Shown: positions 46,902-59,175, counted from the stretch's first letter. The stretch is DNA of 64,000 bases from Parastagonospora avenae f. sp. tritici 18332-5 (GCA_022559985.1 JAFJTR010000071.1:90791-154790), one strand, 5' to 3'. Notes: generated by a model from the letters alone, not told the origin. Translations and numbers: made by a program.

Positions 46902-47667
46902 ATGGCTTCACGAAAGGACATGCGCCGTCCCGATCTCAGTACGTGCTTCGTCGACCTGCTGGTCCCGCCGCCGTCTCCTATCCAGCGAACCCTGGAAATC
47001 AACATCCACGTGTCACGTGCTGACATGGTGCTCTAGTTGTGCCATACGCCGAACCGGCAAAGGACAAGTCAGACGGTGACATGGCGAGTAAGGCATGCCT
47101 GCTCTAGCTGCACCGTATCTGGACGCTGACCAAGGTCTCAGGCACTATGGCAAGCACGCTGCCCATGGCTGCTGTAAGTGCTGCGCTGCACCCCATGTTC
47201 CACGGATGGCTGACATTGTGCTCCAGATCTTTACCCGAAACAAGTATGCTCTTCCTCGGTAATTGTGCAAGCAAACACGACTGACACCACATGCTCCCAT
47301 TAGGATGATCGGCTGGTATAGCTTTTCCAAATCGTGTCACCGCCCATGCTGACCAGCCACAGGGTTGCTGTAGTTTTTGCCATACAATCGTGGCTCGCTG
47401 AGTCGCCCGAGCAGGCGAAAACGTCCTCAACACCCGCCTACTTCCAGGTCGGCATGTCTGGTAAGTATCCAGCTTGCGTTTTGATCGCACCACTAACCAT
47501 CTTGCAGCCATGTCGCTTCTTGTTGTAAGTCTTGCCGCTGTGGAACGTCGAATGCGACAACTGATTGCGTGACACAGAGCTACTCTTCGCTATTCCTGCC
47601 GCCACCTCCAGGCAGTCCCGGAATGGCTTCCGGGACAGAGGCACCGCCTGCAGCACCTCCCTCATGA
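46902..47667 (+). CDS. Asterix/WDR83OS-family small ER membrane protein
   Basis: A 117-residue protein assembled from eight exons: 46902-46938, 47037-47087, 47142-47173, 47227-47243, 47304-47315, 47363-47460, 47508-47524 and 47578-47667. Every intron has a GTA-type donor and YAG acceptor, and every junction is in phase. The product starts MASRKDMRRPDLIVPYAEP, contains FTRNKMIGWVAVVFAIQSWL and MSAMSLLVSYSSLFLPPP, and ends Pro/Ala-rich. This matches the UPF0139/Asterix family, whose human member partners CCDC47 in an ER chaperone complex for membrane-protein insertion. No single exon is long enough for simple ORF finding, so automated annotation could miss it. Confidence 0.87.
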
Positions 47668-48281
47668 GTAAGTGTTACAAGGGCCATGAGCGGATAACTT
47701 GCATTGGGTGTTGAGGCCGTCGAGGATCAGGCTTGAAAAAACATGTACATTATGCCATATAATTGATAATATCAGAAGACAGGCCCTTCGAGTTGTCCGA
47801 ATGGGAAGACCTCACGAATCGCGTGAAGAGATATCTCCAGGGTTGACCAAGTCACCTCACGGTGCTCGATGAGAGATCCTCATAGAATTGGGCTACATGT
47901 TGTCCCGCGGTATAAGTTTAGCAGCTTTCGGATTCATATTACCTTGTTGCATCTGTGTTGTCTCGAAAGAGTATTAGACCATGTCACACTTTCTAGGACA
48001 TCGCATGTGAATCATCCGTCAAAGAAATCGATGGTTCTCGAATTGGCAAGTGCACCAACAAGACCGCACGCCGCGCACGGACTCTAGCGGGGCGCAGTTA
48101 CCGCGTTTCCCCCCCACCTCTTTCCTCCCCAACCCTGAAGAACATTGACATCTCGCTCCCTCAGCCCAAACAGCTCCACTAAACAACAAACTCTCCATCC
48201 TCAACCACACAAGCCCCAGGACTCGCTTACCTCAGTTGCACATCCGAACCCCACCTCAAGCGCGCCAGAAACAGTTCTCGT
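47668..48281. other. Intergenic, Asterix homolog to eIF1
   Basis: 614 bases; the last 200 are C/T-rich (runs of C near 48110), typical of a leader of a highly expressed fungal gene. No gene seen. Confidence 0.5.
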
Positions 48282-48819
48282 ATGTCAATCGAGAATCTCA
48301 AAACTTTCGACCCGTTCGCGGAAGCGGATGAAGATACCGGCCAAGTCAAGCAGAGTCAGCAGGACTACATTCACATTCGAATCCAACGTATGTCCATTCT
48401 CCAAAATCGCCTCTTGCCGTTGTTTGGGCCTGCCATGACATGCGAACTTATCTCACCGCCCTCGTTCCTGTCCCCGTCAATCCCATGCACGCGGCCGCAC
48501 ATTACCGCTCAATGACTGACTTTTGCCAGAACGCAATGGACGTAAGACCTTGACTACAGTCCAAGGACTGCCCAAAAAGTTCGACCAGAAGAAGATCCTC
48601 AAGGTGATCAAGAAGAAGTTTGCCTGCAATGGCACCATTGTTACGGATGTCGAGATGGGAGAGGTAGTTCAACTCCAGGGCGACCAGCGCAAGGACGTTC
48701 AGGACTTTCTTACGGACAAGAAAGAGGGATTAGGTCTCGATACAAAGACTATCAAAGTGAGTGATGCGGCTTCATTGTTCAGAGCAATGCTAATTACTGT
48801 GTAGGTCCATGGTTTCTAA
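48282..48819 (+). CDS. SUI1: Translation initiation factor eIF1 (Sui1)
   Basis: Exons 48282-48387, 48530-48756 and 48805-48819 give 115 residues. The first intron is long for this window (142 nt), as often in ribosomal and translation-factor genes; the last exon codes only VHGF and stop. Family blocks are clear: MSIENLKTFDPFAE, DYIHIRIQQRNGRKTLTTVQ, KKILKVIKKKFACNG and GEVVQLQGDQRKDVQDFL. eIF1 monitors start-codon selection on the 40S subunit. Confidence 0.96.
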
Positions 48820-49213
48820 GTCCGAGACCTTCTCACCCAAGCTGTCAACCATTGCTTGCTCCGTGTTCGATGGCTATCACAAAACGCAGTATGGGACTGT
48901 TACTTCACGACAACAAGGAGGACGAAGCAGAGTTGGCGTAGGGTTACAGGAAAGGGTCTGTCAACGGAATGCGACAGATGACGGAGGGTGACTCTTCCAA
49001 GTCCCTCACATTTGACAGAATTCCACCAGCATTTCAGGAGTGAATTCTACACGTGCTAAAGACCACGTTCGTGACATTAGTGCCCGTGCATGCCCAATCA
49101 GACATCCAATGGTAGCATTCATGGCGAGCTGCAGGAAAATTATACCTTGGTATACATTGGAAGTAGTAGTACAGAGTGTTCTCTTGCGTTCAATGTCTGA
49201 CCAGATCCTATTC
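48820..49213. other. Intergenic, convergent eIF1 / Mba1-like gene
   Basis: 394 bases between two 3' ends. No gene, repeat or RNA gene seen. Confidence 0.5.
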
Positions 49214-50373
49214 TCAAGCCCCAGCAGCCTGCGAGTCTAGTGTCTTCCGCCAATAAGCCTCATCATCCTCGATCTTGGCTGGTGTGCTAGCTTGCGTAAA
49301 GCCCCAGATTTTCCAGTCTTCTTCTTGTCCCCTGATGACCCGACGCTGTAATACAAAATACTCGACGACTTTTCGGGGCTGGGTGTTTTCTGGAAAAGAC
49401 GCGTCTGTGTGCACCTCGTGAGATTCCTCGATGCTCTTTCGTCTCCTGGTCCTGTTCACAGATTCGGAGACGCTGGACCGCCTACCCACAGCAACAGCCG
49501 AGGGCTTTACGGTGAGCTTCTGGGTGGACACAATTCGAATTACAGCTTGACGGTAAGCGGTATCAGGCTGATCGTCACCAAACAGAGATGCGCGGTGGGA
49601 GACTATGCTCATGGATGGAGTTTTCGTTAGTTGCCATTCCATTGTGAGAGGTCCGCGAGCGGCTACACGGTCCTGGAAGCTTCGGAGAACCGGCGGAAGG
49701 CAGAAGCGGGATACGGGGGACATGTCACCTCTGTCGAAATATTTTAGCGGACGCAGAGGCATTTGTGTGCAGAGACGGCGCGCTCCTACCTTGCGAAATT
49801 GACATATAATTGGATGTAAAGGTTCATCGCCCTGTCTTTGATGTATTTCTTGTTTCCCGCATCAATAGCAGCGAATCTCCACCATCCCGTCTTGTATATG
49901 CAGCGTTTGTACAGTGATCTCCTGGGCAGTTTGTCAGTGGTCTTGTATCTGTCGTGTTCGATGCGCGTCTTGATTTGAACATACGAGTACAATGCTGTTC
50001 CCTTGCTTTTTATGAGCTTCCACATGTAGCCCCAAAAGCCTGGCGTCCACGCGCCAGGCAGTTTGCTCCAAGGCGCGCGGACGAGCGTATCTTGCAACAA
50101 TCCAATGTCGTCCGACAAGGCACCCTCCTCTTGCGCCTTGATTTCGTTGACCTTTGGTGCTGGTCCTATCATAGTTCTCGTCGCAGCTCTAGTGATGGCT
50201 CTATCTTGACCCAGAGAGCTCCCGCCTCGCAGACGTGGGGAACTTGAGGCGAATGCATGCGGACTGGTAGTGGAGAAGGCGCGCGGCGATTTCGCGTGCC
50301 GACGTTGTTGATGGAGGCATTGGTTTCGAAGGGCAGGTATTCGAATCGTACGGAGGGGAAGGTTGGATGACAT
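49214..50373 (-). CDS. Mitochondrial Mba1/mL45-like (Tim44-like domain) protein
   Basis: Exons 49790-50373 and 49214-49730 (intron 49731-49789, GTAGGA...GACAG) give 366 residues. The N-terminus (RTIRIPALRNQCLHQQRR, then RAFSTTSP) is a typical mitochondrial presequence. The middle has SDDIGLLQDTLVRAPWSKLP, and a region leading to MNLYIQLYVNFARGDMSPV that resembles the Tim44-like fold of mL45 and Mba1. The C-terminus includes EYFVLQRRVIRGQEEDWKIWGF, a pattern typical of that fold. Mba1 tethers mitochondrial ribosomes to the inner membrane for insertion of nascent proteins. Mba1 versus another Tim44-like protein is not certain. Confidence 0.72.
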
Positions 50374-50895
50374 GGTCTGATCGTATAGGCGATCCTTGAT
50401 GCTGCCGTGCAGTGTCGAAAGTTTGAAGTTCGCAACGCGCGGGCAGAGTCTGTGCTCATCGGACTTCCGAGATCCTAGCTAGCCCGGAGCAATGTCAGTT
50501 TCTCCAGAACTGCGACTCCAGCTCATGACGAGCAAGCAGATTTTCACACATCATCTCTACTGGACTCAGTCCTACAAAACTATCAGCAGTCCGTGAGTGA
50601 GTGTCCCATTAATCGTTCTGGTGTTGGTCATCTCTGTGGAGAATTTGAATTAATTTGCTATAAGTGCGGTGCCATCTAATTGCTTTCACTCCAAGTTAAT
50701 AATTTCTTCGTGCAGTTCAATCGTGCTAATCCGTGATCTTCGTAAAAGTACATAATTATACATTGTCCTCCTTTTGCCATGACGTGCATTGCTTTCTAGA
50801 CCCTAAAGACACTGAGATCTTCTCCATAACGCCGTTCAATGCATATTCAAGTGTTTGTACATTCATGATGAGTCAATGCAATCAACAAGCGTATC
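50374..50895. other. Intergenic, upstream of Mba1-like gene
   Basis: 522 bases, AT-rich in the right half, between the Mba1-like start and the RIM2 3' end. No gene-like frame found. Confidence 0.5.
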
Positions 50896-52148
50896 TTACA
50901 TATTACTACTCTCTCCAAGTAGCTTCAGCACACCCTCGTATGTGCCAAACATGATAGCAGCACTAGGGACCACGCGGAACATATGGGGTACAAGGCCACC
51001 ATAAAGCGCTGCCATGCCTTCCTCCTTCCAGATGAGGCGGAAACATTGTGCTAGGCCAGTGTACTTCTGTCGTCCGTCTTGTTGAGGTGCTTGTCGTAAC
51101 CGCGTTCGTACCACCTGACTCGTATCAGCATTGCGGTAGCGGATTAGGTTGTCAACCTCGTACCTCATGAGGATATGTGATTATAGCGGCAATGAATTTG
51201 GCAGCTCCAGCCGCAGAGACCTTGCCGGACCACGCAACGGTTTGGTCCCAGACGGTCGGCGGACGTCCGCTGGCTACAACCCGCTCTTCTCGTCGTGCCA
51301 GGGCCAGCTTCATCTGCTCGTACAGCATCCACTGTAACGTGCTCTCAGTCACCCCAAGATAGCTCGCCGTCAATCCTCGGTAGAGACCAGAGATGCCTTC
51401 TTTTCGTATCGTCTGCATGGTGCAGTCGAGAGCATTTCTGTACTGGCGACCTCGCCCATCTGCATGTGTGTTCTTATCTAGTTGTAGACGAGTTTTGACA
51501 AGCCAGATGGGATTCGTTGCAGTTCCAGTGATTATCCCGGCCGACGCTGCAGAGCACAAGTGCACCCACGCGGCCTCTTGTCCGTTGTTGAACTGATTGC
51601 TGATGATCCGCTTGCCGTTTCCATATGTGTAGAAGTTGATGGCGCGAGCTGGTACTACACCAATAAGGTTTGGCCCAAGGCCTTTGAACAGCGCTCGCCA
51701 TCCCTCGGCCTTTGGAACCTGCCACAGTATTTCGCCTGTTTCGCGGATGTGTAGTAATGAGCTGCGCCCAAAAGACATGCTTTCAATGGGTGGCAAACCT
51801 CGAGCAGCGCGCATAGCAGCAAGATGTTGTTGGTAGTATGTGGACTGCAAACGGGTCTTAAGTACGTCGAGGGGGGCTGTCAAGGTTGCGGAAGCCATGC
51901 CACCGAGGCTGCGACGAGTCAGTCTTCTCTCGCAAATCATTTTCCTCGAGATTAGGGTTGCCTCACCCTCCAGCGACAAAATGCGCCCATGACTTCGCAA
52001 AGGCGGGTCCCTGTACTGTCACCGGGGCACCATCTGGGAGTTTAGGTGGGAGAACCTCGCCAAGCTCGCGCGACGAGGGCGGCAGCGTCTGCAAGAGCTG
52101 CGAGGTATCGTCTCGAGTGCCAGGTTTGGCGGCGTGGTTGAGGGTCAT
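50896..52148 (-). CDS. RIM2: Mitochondrial pyrimidine nucleotide carrier Rim2
   Basis: Exons 51967-52148, 51164-51908 and 50896-51114 give 381 residues, close to yeast Rim2. Three mitochondrial-carrier repeats are present with signature ends PLDVLKTRLQ, NPIWLVKTRLQ and YPHEVVRTRLRQ; the second lacks the acidic residue, as is normal in the Rim2/FAD-carrier branch. Other carrier features are GWRALFKGLGPNLIGVVPAR and GISGLYRGLTASYLGVTEST. Rim2 exchanges pyrimidine (deoxy)nucleoside triphosphates for monophosphates across the inner membrane and supports mitochondrial DNA synthesis. It is divergent from CIA30 across 257 bases. Confidence 0.93.
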
Positions 52149-52405
52149 CTAGGTGAGGATTGCGCGTGGCGAGGAGAGGGGTTCAGTTCTGCGGGGCAGG
52201 AGAGGGTGGCGTAGCTTTGGCAAGTATCATTCGTGATGTCAGTGAAGTCGTGGTGTTGTGCATGTCATTGGGGCGCCAAAATTTAGATGGCCGACCGATG
52301 CGGCAAGGCGGCCGGCGAAGACCACCGCGGCGAAACGTCACTGAGCCTCATTCCAAGTGCCCTCGTCCAGGTCCTCTCCAGACACGTCTCGGCCCTAGCT
52401 CCACA

Positions 52406-53279
52406 ATGCGACCAACTACAGCATGTCTCGCGCCAGGCTTCATGAAGCGAAGCTTCGACGAGTTCAAGCGCCTCTCCAACTTTGGTGAGCTCCGCCATCG
52501 CCATCCACTGCGGCTTGCGAAGACTGACTAGCGCAGCGCTCAAGCTCGAGGGCCTAACGTCGCCTACGAAGCCGTTTCCTCTCATCCATTTCGAGCAACC
52601 TCAAGATCTCGAGAGGTGCAAGCGCATGAGCGACAAGGACATTGGCGGCTTCTCCACGGCAAACCTGGACTACCACCCAGTCACGCAGACCGAGCCCGCA
52701 CATGCGCGCTTCCACGGCAAGATTTCCACCCAGCTACCACAGAATCAGCCGCACATCCAGAGGACAGGCTATGCGGGATGGAGGACGCTTGACCGGGGTG
52801 CGACCATCTTTGGCAAGTCACTGTGGGATGTAGAGAGGTATAACTTCATTGCCATCCAGTTCAAGTCAGATGGCCGCAAGTACTTTGTCAACGTGCAAAC
52901 TGAGTCCATTGTGCCGACCGATATCCACCAGCACCTGCTGTATTCAAAGACGCCGGGAGAGTGGGAGTTGATCCTCATTCGATGGGCCGAGTTTGTGCGG
53001 ACAAACCATGGGCAAGTCGTCGAGCCACAGCGCGAGATGTTGACACAAAAGGTGCGGACTGTGGGCATGAGCCTGATTGACCGGATTCCAGGTCCATTCG
53101 ACCTGAGTATCAGCAAGATATGGGCAACAAACTGCCATTCGGATGATAATATTTTAGGGAACTTTGAGGGCGCAATCAGCGGTCTGCCGAATTGGCATAG
53201 CAAGCATGGAGACTACTCAAAAAACGTCCGGAGGGTGGACTCTGGCACTGGAGAGGCGCCGAAGAATATTATCAGTTAG
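52406..53279 (+). CDS. CIA30: Complex I intermediate-associated protein 30 (NDUFAF1 homolog)
   Basis: Exons 52406-52484 and 52537-53279 (intron 52485-52536, GTGAGC...GCGCAG, branch CTGACTA) give 273 residues. The CIA30 domain fills most of the protein: GGFSTANLDYH, HIQRTGYAGWRT, LWDVERYNFIAIQFKSDGRK, YFVNVQTESIVPTD, and the closing DGPFDL-like PGPFDLSISKIWATN. CIA30 is an assembly factor for the membrane arm of respiratory complex I. The start is the first ATG; MKRSFDEFKRL twelve codons on is also possible. Confidence 0.9.
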
Positions 53280-53611
53280 AAACACGAAGCCTACTCGGTT
53301 GCATTGGAATTCAATCTCTTGCATACATAATCCCTCATGAATATGGTGATTGTGCCGACATCATCCTGCAGTTATTTTCGCAGGGGTCCGCTTTCATTTT
53401 CCCCGCGGATGACGCGTGATCATCTGACCGCGCGCTTGCGTTCCTTCTCTCTCCACTTACATGGACGCGGTGACCTCCATTCGCGCACGGAGACCCACAT
53501 TGACCATGTCAGCAACCACGACGCGACTGCTGTGAAGATCCATAATACCTTGCAACTCGTGCTTATTTTCGGCCAAGCCCCCTCGACTACCGCGCATGCA
53601 TCGCGTCCGAA
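53280..53611. other. Intergenic, CIA30 to APC5
   Basis: 332 bases between tandem genes. No feature seen. Confidence 0.45.
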
Positions 53612-56064
53612 ATGGCAACTCCACGTTACCTTACAGCCCAGAAGATCAGCCTGCTAGTCCTCGTCCGCCTTTACTGCAGTTCAGCGCTACCAACCTCGGC
53701 AACGATACCAATTCTTTCTTTCATACTTTCTTACACAGTTTCTCCGCCGACGTCAAATGCCCAGAGCCGCCGCTCCTTTGGGCCTGCGTCCTCAGAGCAC
53801 AGTGCCGCCTTTTCGATTGATATTTTCGAGGATGTCCTCCAAGGACATGCTTCGAGCATGCCAGGCCGGACACTGCTCGATCTATTTCTCAAAAACATGT
53901 GGGAATTGAGTTCGTTTGATGCATTGCATGACTTGATCGATAACCTTGGAGAGCTTTTAAGCACGCCAGTCTCTGGCGACAGCCAGGATGAATCATCGTC
54001 AGATCGCATATTTCTCTCGAAGACTTCCCCTTTGGGCGCCTTTGTCCGAAGGGCGCGACTGGAGTTCACGAGGCTGCAATTCGATGATGCAATGAAGCTA
54101 TGGTCCTTGTTTGTCAAGTACAGGGCTCCTACATCCCAATGGACGAAGAGGCTAGCCGGAATCGCTTCTGGTGGTGTGGATAGAGTCGCCGCAGAGATGG
54201 GTCTAAGACCTGGCGATGATCTGTACGAGGTCGCATATGGTCATTTGGAAGACCAAGAACAAGAAGGAGAGGGACTGAGCACCGATGACTTTGATCGGAT
54301 ACTCGATTTTCAGTTGGATCGTTTGCAACGATTCGGCGATCGCGTTCCTGAGAACATGAAGCACCAGCTTCGCAGCATGGTCAGCTCCTCAGGCTTAGTC
54401 CACCGACAGGCTCATCTCGTTCAGTTTTTTGATGCATGGAAAGCTGGGGACTACACTTCTTCTTTTGACAACCTGCATCGCTACTACGACTACGCAATGC
54501 AGACACGCGAGAAGATCCACTACCAGTACGCCCTTCTACACATGGCCATTTTGCAAGCAGACTTTGGTTGTTTTGGCGAGGCTATTGCTGCCATCACAGA
54601 GACCATCGCGACAGCTCGAGAAAACCAGGATATGACCTGCTTGAGCTTCAGTCTGAGCTGGCTCAACCATATGGCCAAGGCCCATCCAAAACAGATGAAA
54701 AGTGCAGGCTACATGAATATGCTTGGTAGCGAGCGGGATGTTTTGACCTTTTTGAAGGCCAAAGCAAAGGACACGAAAATGTACAACCTTTTGAGTGCGA
54801 GCCTGCTCAATGAAGCGAAGCTCAGTCTCTGGACAGTACGTAGCGAAATTGATCCCATCACCTGCGAAACTAATTTGTACAGGGGGACTCTGTTTCTCGC
54901 GCATTGGAGCACATATACCAATCATCACATCTCAATATGAGAGAGAACGTCAGCAATCACGGCACCCAAATGCTTCTACAAGCCACCCTCTTCTCTAGAC
55001 TCGGCCTACCCCATATGGCGAATGTACATTGTGAACTTCTGTTAGATTGCTATTATGGCTCTTGCCCAGTAGATGAACGGATCCGAGCCGTAGGTCGGCG
55101 AGCTTTCACCATGAGTTATGGAGGTCGGTATGATGAAGCTATTGCAACCCTCGAAGCCATCGATGCGGACACACACAAATCCCTGAAGTACCATCAGTAC
55201 TTAGTCTTATGTACTGGAGTCATCAAGTTCAAGCGAGCTATCCGAAGGTATGCGTTAGTCCGTCTCCTATAAGTTCGCGGAAACTTATGCTTTAGCAGAT
55301 CCGATTGGACAGCATGCGCGCATCTGCTCAATACACTCAAACCTCAACCCGCTGCGGACCTCTCATCAACGCCACTCGACCCTGAGTTGTCCTTCATTCT
55401 ACATGAAGCCCACGTCGATTACCTCAGCTCGCGTGCTTGCTACAGCGAGGCATTCACTGCGACTTCGTCACTAGCTAGGTCTTTCAAAGAGGACAATGCA
55501 GACGTCCTACAGCGTGTCAGTGTTCTTCTGATGAAAGGCGACCTGTTCCGGAAAGTCGGAAGGCCAGAGCGGGGGTTTTCTGCGGCAATAAGAGCAGCGA
55601 GTGTCAGTTACAAAGCGAAACTCATGCCGAGCCTGTGGGCAGCGGTAGGCTTACTTGCAAACATTCTCAACGATCTAGGGCAATCGACGAGCGCGAGGAG
55701 GTTACTGGAGGGTGTCATACCCCAAGCGATCGAAGGCACTGACAGCTATCTCCTCGGAATCTTGTATTCTCATCTCGGAGATGCGTATATGGGCTTCGCA
55801 GATCCAAATTCAAAAGTCAACGCGGAAACATCGGCGCCGTCGAATCCGAATCGTTGGACAGCAAGGCATGTGGCCAATGCAGAACTTTATACCGATCGAG
55901 CAAGAGAGTGTTACAAGAAGAGCGGACACTTAGCTGGGGAGTGCGAGCAGTTGATGAAGAAGGCGGTCATTGCAAAGCTGAGGGGAGATGAAAAGCTAGC
56001 AGAGGAATGGGCACAGAACCACAATCGGGTATGGGAGGAAGGGATGATGGACATGGAAGATTAG
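53612..56064 (+). CDS. APC5: Anaphase-promoting complex subunit Apc5
   Basis: Exons 53612-54835, 54883-55247 and 55299-56064 give 784 residues. Introns are 47 and 51 nt. The start (MATPRYLTAQKISLLVLVRL) and the helical block LLDLFLKNMWELSSFDALHD fit the Apc5 N-terminal domain. TPR-like helices follow, including the Apc5-type block YDYAMQTREKIHYQYALLHMA and AAITETIATARENQDMTCL, then LLMKGDLFRKVGRPERGFSA. Apc5 is a scaffold of the APC/C ubiquitin ligase that drives mitotic exit. The sequence is diverged from yeast but the domain order is clear. Confidence 0.9.
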
Positions 56065-56259
56065 TGAATAGTGCGATCCTCGGTATTCGATGAATAGACA
56101 AATCGCCTCAGCCTTGACAGCTTTCCACACGTAGACATAGGAAATGTATTGATGCTCTGCTGCTCGGCCCGCTGGTTGTACTATATACACATGCAATCTG
56201 CATGATGATCCGGGTCCTTGTCCAAGCTGTTCAATGGAATGTTGTAGCACAACTGCTTA

Positions 56260-56870
56260 CTAGTCCTTCTTGTGGTAGTTGACCTTGTCGTTCCAGAAGA
56301 GGGTCTGTGAAGATGTCAATAAGTCGGTTCTACTCTGGTATGCCAGGACAAGAAATCCCGTACCTTGTCACCGTCTCCCCAGAAGTAGTTCTTGGTGCGG
56401 ATGTTCTGGTATGCATACTCCGGCTTATCCTCCTTTGGGGTGTCGTGGGCAACGTGCTCCCAGTGGGCATCCCACCTAAGCTTGGCGTTGATGCTGGCAA
56501 CGACCAGAGAAGGAATGGCGACACTAAAAGCAGTGTTAGCATTTCATGTTCCCTGCCTTGCCCTCCAACGTGCTGCGATTGGCATTGCGTCCCATCTGAA
56601 TGCCGGTGCCTCGGATCCCAGCCTGCAGCGCATCCCTGGAGAAACTCACTAGAGCGTCAGCTTCCGCCAGAACTCGCCCGACTCGTAGGCGTGCTCTGCA
56701 ATGCGAGCACGCTCACGGTTGAACTCGTTGTCTTCGGCGCCTGCGAACTGCTTGGGGCTCTCGGAGCTGTAGTTGCGGGACGTGGTGCGGCCGGCACGGA
56801 GAGGCGCCGCGCGCTGTGTGCGCAGAGCCATGCGCGGGGCGGAGCGGGCGAGGGCGCGCTGGGTGAGCAT
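56260..56870 (-). CDS. COX13: Cytochrome c oxidase subunit 13 (COX6A homolog)
   Basis: Exons 56650-56870, 56364-56523 and 56260-56304 give 141 residues. The first intron (126 nt) and second (59 nt) have normal signals. A presequence rich in Arg and Ala (MLTQRALARSAPRMALRT) precedes the mature protein. The membrane helix follows FWRKLTLYVAIPSLVVASIN, and the tail has the family pattern HVAHDTPKEDKPEYAYQNIR, NYFWGDGDKTLFWND. The frame is open further upstream, but the presequence fixes the start at 56870. Cox13 is a nuclear-encoded subunit of respiratory complex IV. Confidence 0.94.
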
Positions 56871-57220
56871 TTTGTCGACGATGGTAGAGTGGAGATGGGG
56901 GCGGGCGTGCAATTGGCGTGGTCGTGGTCGTGGGTGGATGAGGATGCGAGGCCCGAATTGACGAAACGCACGGTGCATACGGGAGCTTGGCCTGTGACGG
57001 TTGAGCCGGTCAGACCACACGGAATGTGCCGTGTCAATGTGTTTGCGCTGTTTGCACCCGCGCCAAGTAAGTAATGTGACGTCGTGATCTTACGTGTCGG
57101 ACAAGTCGCGTGGCGCGTTCTTCCTCGCACTTGCGCGGCGCCGGAGAGAAGAGTACCAATCCGTGAGCATAGAATCATGGTTTCCCTTCCAGCCCTTCAC
57201 CAGCGCCTTTACCACCACAC
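56871..57220. promoter_or_regulatory. Divergent promoter region of COX13 and APN2
   Basis: 350 bases between two start codons. No specific motif was assigned. Confidence 0.35.
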
Positions 57221-59175
57221 ATGATGGTCCGCATCACGACATGGAACGTCAACGGCATCCGCAACCCGTTCGGCTACAAGCCATGGAGCGAGAAGCGGAC
57301 CTTCAATGCAATGTTCGACATCCTGGAAGCCGACATTGTGATTATGCAGGAGCTCAAGATCCAGCGCAAAGATCTGACCGATGACATGGTGCTAGTCCCT
57401 GGCTGGGACTGCTACTTCAGTTTACCGAAGCACAAGAAAGGTAGATTTTGATTGTGAATTGACATATCACGTGCTTACGCTTTGCAGGCTATTCTGGAGT
57501 CGGCATATACACTCGACAGTCTGTGTGTGCGCCTATTCGTGCGGAAGAAGGTCTGCTCGGCGTACTGTGTCCGCCTGGTTCTACAACACCATACCGTGAG
57601 CTCCCCCAAGACGAGAGCATCGGTGGCTATCCCACAACCGCTCAGGTTGCAGGCCTCGGGGTCGATCCTGCCGCTCTTGATGCAGAGGGGCGTTGTCTTG
57701 TCATTGAGTTTCCAGCATTTGTACTGTTTGGCGTCTACAGCCCAGCGAACAGCAATGGTTTGCGAGATGACTTCCGGTACGGATTTCTGACTGCGCTCGA
57801 CACACGTATCCGCAACCTCAATAACATGGGCAAGAATGTCATACTGACCGGCGACCTGAACGTCTCGCGGGACCTCATTGATACAGCAAGGGCCGAGGAC
57901 AGCATGCGCTCTGAAGGCATGACGCACACCGAGTACCTAAGCACGCCGAATCGTCGTGTCTTCAACCAACTACTGTTGAATGGCCAAGTCCCAGGGGAGC
58001 GAGACGAGGGCCGGGAAACACCTGTCTTGTATGATTTGTGTCGCGAGTTCCATCCTGATCGCGAGGGCATGTACACCCATTGGGAGCAGAAAATCAACGC
58101 ACGCCCTGGCAACTTCGGCTCACGCATCGACTTCGTCCTATGCAGCATCACAATCAAGGACTGGTTTGAGGACTCCAATATTCAAGAAGGCTTGATGGGA
58201 TCAGATCATTGCCCGGTGTATGCCTTGATGAAAGAGAAGGTGTCGCGTGGAAGAATGCTTCACTCGGCTGTGGCTGACATGGAGGACACTCAGGAAGAAG
58301 TCCATCTGTTGGATTTGATGAATCCACCTGGCATGTACAAGGACGGCAGGCGACAGAGGGACTACAATGCGGCAAAGGATATGCCATACCTGAGTGGAAA
58401 ACTTCTGCCGGAGTTCACAAAGAGGCGAAATATTCGAGATATGTTCAACAGGAAGCCATCGCTCGAGAACTCGTCTGTGTCTCAATCAGGCAACATGGGA
58501 GCGCATGTGGTCACGGCTGAAGCAGCTGCCATCCCGCTGTCTGCAGCGATCCAGAGTCTAGATGAAATCCCCACGCCCTCATTTGAGACGTTCCGGTCCA
58601 GCTCTACTTCGAAAAAGAGTGGGCTTTCCATCCCGCCGAAATCTCCCGAGAAACGTCGGGCACCCTCAGCAGCGCCGATAAACTCTACGAAACGCAGCAG
58701 ACTCGGTCTTACAAATTCCGTCAACGGTACACATCCCATGGCTAAGGGCCAGCAATCTTTGAAGGGCTTTTTCCAGAGCCGAACCAATGCCTCAGACTCC
58801 AAGCCAGCTGAAGACGAAACTCCATTGGTACCTTTCACTCACGCAGCAGTTGGCAATGCGGAAAATCCTACTTCTTTGTCGCAAACATCAAACACCAAAG
58901 GCCCATCCTCCCCACCAGCTCATGCCCAGACCGATCCTTTGGCTTCTCAAGAAGCCTCGAAAGAAGGCTGGACAAAGCTTTTTTCAAAGAAACCATCACC
59001 GCGATGCGAAGGTCATGCAGAACCTTGCATCATGCTCACGACCAAAAAGCCGGGAGTCAATTGTGGCCGGCAGTTCTGGATGTGTCCCAGACCGATTGGA
59101 CCTAGTGGTCAGAAGGAAATCGGAACGCAGTGGCGTTGTGCGACCTTCATATGGGCAAGTGACTGGAAAGGTTGA
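57221..59175 (+). CDS. APN2: AP endonuclease 2 (class II) with PIP box and GRF zinc finger
   Basis: Exons 57221-57440 and 57488-59175 (47-nt intron) give 635 residues. The endonuclease/exonuclease/phosphatase fold is intact: ITTWNVNGIRN, IVIMQELKIQRKDL (metal-binding Glu), VILTGDLNVSRD (catalytic Asp/Asn), GSRIDFVLCS and GLMGSDHCPVYA (catalytic His). A disordered Ser/Pro region follows. A PCNA-binding PIP box (QQSLKGFFQ) lies near residue 493, and a C-terminal GRF zinc finger at about 570-630 has Cys/His ligands within CEGHAEPC, NCGRQFWMC and WRC. Apn2 cleaves abasic sites and cleans 3' ends in base-excision repair. Confidence 0.95.
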
